A stretch of 17,126 bases of DNA from UBA6901 sp035256085. Its GTDB lineage: Bacteria > Pseudomonadota > Gammaproteobacteria > Acidiferrobacterales > UBA6901. A program made the translations under genes and the position numbers. A model generated the notes under the pieces. That model was not told the DNA's origin, searched no databases, and saw only the letters and a list, made by a program, of their open reading frames with translations. Within the stretch, counting starts at the first letter, position 1; every line of letters starts with the position of its first letter. Location: contig DATEYP010000292.1 of the NCBI GenBank assembly GCA_035256085.1, forward strand, positions 1 through 17,126. Reading direction: 5' to 3'. Below are positions 13,814 to 17,126 of this stretch, in pieces.

Positions 13814-14788
13814 TTACACCACCCCCGCGCGCAGCAGGTCGCCCATGTTGAGCGCACCCTGCACGCGCTGGTCGGCGTCCACCACCATCAGGCCGTTGAT
13901 GTTGTGCTTTTCCATTAACTGCACGATCTCGGCCGCCAGCTGGTCGGCGCGGCAGGTTTTGGGATTGCGCGTCATCACGTCGCTGATTTTGGCGTTGTAC
14001 ACGTCCGCGCCTTTATTCAGCGTGCGGCGCAGGTCGCCGTCGGTGTAGATCCCGGCGAGCTTGCCCGCGGCATCCAGCACGCCGGTCATGCCGAGTCCCT
14101 TGCCGGTCATTTCCAGCAGCGCCTCACGCAGGCTGGCGGACTCCGGCACCAGCGGAATGCGGTCGCCGCTGTGCATCACGTCGCGCACGTACAACAGCAG
14201 GCGCCGGCCGAGCTTGCCGCCCGGGTGCGAACGCGCGAAGTCCTCGGGCGTGAAGTTGCGGGTCTTGAGCAGCGCCACCGCCAGCGCGTCGCCCAGGGCA
14301 AGCGCCGCGGTGGTGCTGGAAGTCGGCGCCAGATTGAGCGGGCAGGCCTCCTTGGCGACGCCGGCGTCGAGATGCGCGTCGGCCTGCCGCGCGAGGCTCG
14401 ACTTCGGGTTGCCGGTCAGGGCGATGAGCTTGGCGCCCATGCGCTTGATGATCGGCAGGATGGTGAGGATCTCGCCGGTCTCGCCGGAATTGGAAATGGC
14501 GATCACCACATCCTGCGGCTGGATCATGCCGAGGTCGCCATGCTGCGCCTCGCCCGGGTGCACGAAGAACGCCGGCGTGCCGGTCGAGGCGAGGGTGGCG
14601 GCGATCTTGCCGCCGATGTGTCCGGACTTGCCCATGCCGGTCACCACCACGCGCCCCGGACTGTCGAGAATCAGGCGGCAGGCGCGTGCAAAGTCCGCGT
14701 TCAGACGCGGTACGAGCGCGCTCAGCGCCTCGGCCTCGAGCTCAATCACGGCGCGGCCGAGTTGCTGCAAAGTGGCGTTATCCGTCAT
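13814..14788 (-). CDS. kdsD: Arabinose-5-phosphate isomerase
   Basis: KdsD converts ribulose-5-phosphate to arabinose-5-phosphate, the first step of Kdo synthesis. The 324-residue protein has a sugar isomerase (SIS) domain from about residue 40, with VVTGMGKSGHIGGKIAATLA, FVHPGEAQHGDLGM and ISNSGETGEI. SHPGGKLGRRLL follows, then two CBS domains (about 205-324, with ASLREALLEMTGKGLGMTGV and LMVVDADQRVQGALNMGDLL). Length matches E. coli KdsD (328). It is the first gene of the minus-strand cluster; its ATG (14788) lies 80 nt from the divergent antiporter start, so the cluster promoter is probably in that gap. No clear ribosome-binding site is seen. Confidence 0.96.
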   Translation of the reverse strand: MTDNATLQQLGRAVIELEAEALSALVPRLNADFARACRLILDSPGRVVVTGMGKSGHIGGKIAATLASTGTPAFFVHPGEAQHGDLGMIQPQDVVIAISNSGETGEILTILPIIKRMGAKLIALTGNPKSSLARQADAHLDAGVAKEACPLNLAPTSSTTAALALGDALAVALLKTRNFTPEDFARSHPGGKLGRRLLLYVRDVMHSGDRIPLVPESASLREALLEMTGKGLGMTGVLDAAGKLAGIYTDGDLRRTLNKGADVYNAKISDVMTRNPKTCRADQLAAEIVQLMEKHNINGLMVVDADQRVQGALNMGDLLRAGVV

Positions 14789-14868
14789 TCGATGTCGTGG
14801 CGGTGTGCTTTCGGAGGGAATCGGGTAATCTGTTGAAGAGTATAACGAAAGTACTTAAAAACGCCTAC

Positions 14869-16842
14869 ATGTTCGACACCACCTTCCTCTATATCCTGAT
14901 CCTGCTGGCCGTGGCCGTGGTTCTGGTCGCGACTTTCCGATATTTGCGTTTACCGCAGGTGCTCGCCTATCTGTGTGCCGGTGTGCTGGTCGGGCCTTCG
15001 GCACTGGGCTGGATCCCCGACTTGGCCGGCACCCGCTACCTCGCCGAGTTTGGACTGGTGTTCCTGATGTTCACCATCGGTCTGGAATTCTCGCTGCCGC
15101 AGCTCATGTCCATGAAGCGCATCGTGCTCGGGCTGGGCGGCGCGCAGGTACTGCTCAGCTTTCTGGCCTTCGGCGGCATTGCGCTTGCGCTCGGTGTGCC
15201 GGCACCGGGCGCAGTGGTCATCGGCGGCATGCTGGCGCTGTCTTCTACCGCCATCGTCATGAAACTGATGGTCGATCAACTCGAGCAGCACTCGCGTCAT
15301 GGGCGTGCGGCCTTCGGCGTATTGCTGTTCCAGGATCTGGTGGTGGTGCCGTTCCTGATCGTGATTCCGGCACTGGCCGGTGACGGCGACCAGTCGTTGC
15401 TGGTGACGCTGGGCTGGGCGCTGGTCAAGAGTGCGCTGGTACTGGCCGCGATCCTGTTCGTCGGGCGCATGTGGTTGCGTCCGGTGTTTCACGAGGTGGC
15501 GCTGGCGCGCTCGCGCGAATTCTTCATGCTCACGGTATTGCTGATCACGCTCGCCGCCGCCTGGTTCACGCACCACGCCGGTCTGTCGCTGGCGCTCGGC
15601 GCGTTCCTCGCCGGCCTCATGATCGGCGAAACCGAATATCGCCATCAGGTGGAAAGCGACATCCTGCCGTTCCGCGACGTGTTGCTCGGGCTGTTCTTCG
15701 TGACCGTCGGCATGATGCTCAACCTGCAGGTGATGCGCGACCAGTGGCCGTGGGTGTTGCTGGCGCTGGTGGCGTTGCTGATCATCAAAACCGCGATCAT
15801 CCTCGGCCTGGGGCGGCTGTTCCGGCAGGAGACCGGCGTGGCGTTGCGCACCGGTCTGGTACTGGCGCCGGCCGGCGAGTTCGGCTTCGCACTGCTGGTG
15901 CAGGCCGGGCATTACGACTTGATGAAAGACACCTACTCGCAGATCGTGCTGGCCGCCATGGTGGTGAGCATGATGCTGGCGCCGCTGTTGATTCGGTTCA
16001 ACGGGCACATCACCAAACGCCTGTTGCCGGCCTATCGGGAACGGCGCGAAAGCAACCTCGACAGCATCCGCTCCGCTGCCGGGCACGCGCATGGGCATGT
16101 GATCCTGTGCGGCTTCGGCCGCAGCGGGCAGAACCTGGCGTGGATGCTGAAGAAGGAAGGTATTTCCTATGTCGGGCTCGATCTCGATCCGGTGCGCGTG
16201 CGCGATGCACGCGACGCCGGCGAACCGGTGGTGTACGGCGACTCGGCGCGCCGCGACGTGCTGCTGGCCGCCGGCCTGATGCAGGCGCGCGCGCTCATCA
16301 TCAGCTTCGTCGACCGGATCATCGCGTTGCGCATCCTGGACGCGACCCGCGACCTGCGCCCCGACATGCCGGTGATCGTGCGCACCATCGACGACCGCGA
16401 CATCGAACAGCTCAAGAACGCCGGCGCCACCGAGGTGGTACCGGAGAGCCTGGAAGGCAGCCTAATGATGGGTTCGCACCTGCTGATGCTGCTCGGCGTA
16501 CCGGTGTCGCGCGTGCTGCGCCAGGTGCAGACCGTGCGCCGCGACCGCTATCGCATGCTGCGCGGGTTCTTCCACGGCGCCGCCGGTGTCGACGAAACCG
16601 AGGAGTCGTACCGCGAGCGCCTGCACTCGCTCACGCTCCCGCAACAGGCGTACGCGGTCGGCAGGAAACTCGCCGAGCTGCCGCTCGCCGAAGACAAGGT
16701 CACGGTTACCGCGGTGCGGCGCGGCGGCATCACCGGGCCGGAACCGGGACCGGATACCAGATTGATCGGCGGCGATGTGCTGGTGTTGTTCGGCACGCCG
16801 GAGGCGCTGGAACACGCGGAGAAGGTTTTGTTGGAGGGCTGA
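14869..16842 (+). CDS. CPA2-type monovalent cation:proton antiporter with TrkA/RCK domains (KefB/YbaL-like)
   Basis: The 657-residue protein has a hydrophobic N-terminal half (about 5-390) of roughly a dozen membrane segments typical of the Na+/H+ exchanger superfamily. Visible motifs are AYLCAGVLVGPSALG, EFGLVFLMFTIGLEFSL, ALSSTAIVMKLM, GVLLFQDLVVVPFL and ALGAFLAGLMIGETEYRHQV. The cytosolic part holds an RCK/TrkA-N Rossmann domain with GFGRSG (415-420) and LDLDP, then a TrkA-C-type domain (about 570-657). Such proteins exchange K+ (or Na+) for H+ and are gated by nucleotides or glutathione adducts. ATG 14869 is chosen from the family N-terminus (MFDTTFLYILILL); no strong ribosome-binding site is present. 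It diverges from kdsD, a common neighbour arrangement in related genomes. Confidence 0.93.
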   Translation: MFDTTFLYILILLAVAVVLVATFRYLRLPQVLAYLCAGVLVGPSALGWIPDLAGTRYLAEFGLVFLMFTIGLEFSLPQLMSMKRIVLGLGGAQVLLSFLAFGGIALALGVPAPGAVVIGGMLALSSTAIVMKLMVDQLEQHSRHGRAAFGVLLFQDLVVVPFLIVIPALAGDGDQSLLVTLGWALVKSALVLAAILFVGRMWLRPVFHEVALARSREFFMLTVLLITLAAAWFTHHAGLSLALGAFLAGLMIGETEYRHQVESDILPFRDVLLGLFFVTVGMMLNLQVMRDQWPWVLLALVALLIIKTAIILGLGRLFRQETGVALRTGLVLAPAGEFGFALLVQAGHYDLMKDTYSQIVLAAMVVSMMLAPLLIRFNGHITKRLLPAYRERRESNLDSIRSAAGHAHGHVILCGFGRSGQNLAWMLKKEGISYVGLDLDPVRVRDARDAGEPVVYGDSARRDVLLAAGLMQARALIISFVDRIIALRILDATRDLRPDMPVIVRTIDDRDIEQLKNAGATEVVPESLEGSLMMGSHLLMLLGVPVSRVLRQVQTVRRDRYRMLRGFFHGAAGVDETEESYRERLHSLTLPQQAYAVGRKLAELPLAEDKVTVTAVRRGGITGPEPGPDTRLIGGDVLVLFGTPEALEHAEKVLLEG

Positions 16843-16881
16843 TCCCCTCTCCCTGCGGGAGAGGGTAGGGTGAGGGGATCA
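16840..16881. repeat. Inverted repeat overlapping the antiporter stop codon
   Basis: TGATCCCCTC (16840-16849) is inverted as GAGGGGATCA (16872-16881). An inner, mutually exclusive hairpin pairs CCCTCTCCC (16845-16853) with GGGAGAGGG (16857-16865). The first three bases are the stop codon. It resembles the dispersed 'CCCCTCTCCC...GGGAGAGGG' intergenic repeats of proteobacteria. No U-run follows, so a terminator role is uncertain. Confidence 0.5.
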
Positions 16882-16897
16882 TTCGTGTAGGGCGTAG

Positions 16898-16923
16898 GGC
16901 GCAATGAGTAGACGAATTGCGCC
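16898..16923. repeat. Short palindromic repeat (GTAGGGCGCAAT type)
   Basis: GGCGCAAT (16898-16905) pairs with ATTGCGCC (16916-16923) around a 10-nt loop, preceded by two GTAGGGC copies. It is similar in style to the element at 210-338. Confidence 0.4.
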
Positions 16924-16966
16924 GCATGTGGCCTGCATTGACGTTCCCGCATGCCCCGGCTATTCA

Positions 16967-16982
16967 GACCAGAATTATGGTC
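16967..16982. other. 16-bp near-palindrome upstream of the transposase
   Basis: GACCAGAATTATGGTC matches its own reverse complement at 14 of 16 bases. It lies about 70 nt before the transposase start. It could be an operator or part of the insertion sequence's left end, but the right end is outside the window, so this cannot be tested. Confidence 0.25.
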
Positions 16983-17050
16983 AGTTAATTCTACTGTGTT
17001 ATGAAACATGATATTATCCGCGCTTCTTCATCCAATGCAAGAGGTGGCAG

Positions 17051-17126
17051 ATGAGCGGAAGCATCGAGAGTCGGTTTGAGGCGTACTGTCGGCCCATCGT
17101 GGAAGCGCTCGCGCACGCGGACCGGC
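17051..17126 (+). CDS. IS701-like transposase, N-terminal fragment
   Basis: The frame starts at ATG 17051 and runs off the window edge after 25 full codons (MSGSIESRFEAYC, RPIVEALAHADR). This N-terminus matches, from memory, DDE transposases of the IS701 family. A good ribosome-binding site, GAGGTGG (17041-17047), lies 3 nt upstream. The catalytic DDE region is not in the window, so intactness cannot be judged. The left terminal repeat must lie between 16925 and 17040 but cannot be fixed without the right end. Confidence 0.6.
   Translation, partial: MSGSIESRFEAYCRPIVEALAHADR

Noticed and set aside
14950..16098. Long minus-strand open frame of 382 codons opposite the antiporter gene
   Set aside because: It has a Gln/His/Arg-rich, low-complexity translation with no family resemblance, and the plus strand clearly encodes a conserved membrane protein.

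Overview
The window looks like a chromosomal segment of a GC-rich, non-enteric gammaproteobacterium. The main clue is the conserved cluster kdsD-kdsC-lptC-lptA-lptB-rpoN-hpf, followed here by hprK-rapZ-EIIA(Man)-ptsH-ptsI, with mgtE close by. HPr kinase/phosphorylase together with a transporter-less PTS is typical of sulfur-oxidising and related gammaproteobacteria and is absent from enterics. Species cannot be named from the sequence alone.

Layout. Bases 1-161 are the C-terminal end of an EAL-domain (c-di-GMP phosphodiesterase) gene. Bases 162-2230 are accessory DNA: a small inverted-repeat element (210-338), then a degenerate group II intron (about 361-2199) whose reverse transcriptase/maturase gene has an internal deletion and a frameshift. 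Bases 2231-2550 are a broken remnant of pmbA. mgtE (Mg2+ channel) follows at 2668-4029. Next come a 132-bp inverted-repeat element and a small WYL-like gene (4305-4802).

From 14788 down to 4941 everything reads on the minus strand as one long, tightly packed cluster. It holds Kdo synthesis (kdsD, kdsC), LPS transport (lptC, lptA, lptB), sigma-54 (rpoN), ribosome hibernation (hpf), HPr kinase (hprK), RapZ, an EIIA(Man)-type protein, HPr and enzyme I. Stop/start overlaps join lptC/lptA, lptA/lptB, rapZ/EIIA and EIIA/ptsH, which implies translational coupling. A CPA2-type K+/H+ antiporter (14869-16842) diverges from kdsD. The window ends in the start of an IS701-like transposase gene (17051 onward), preceded by intergenic palindromes.

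Function. The right part of the cluster builds and exports LPS. The left part is a regulatory PTS: enzyme I, HPr (with His15 and Ser46) and HPrK keep their key residues, and no sugar-specific EIIB/EIIC is present. The EIIA(Man)-like protein, however, has Gln where the phosphorylated His is expected, so the phosphorelay may be dead-ended or rewired. LptC is also unusually short at its C-terminus. I see no CRISPR array, tRNA or rRNA, and no clearly new multi-gene system. The best leads are the altered EIIA, the truncated LptC with related palindromes at the two junctions around it, and the decayed intron/pmbA region.
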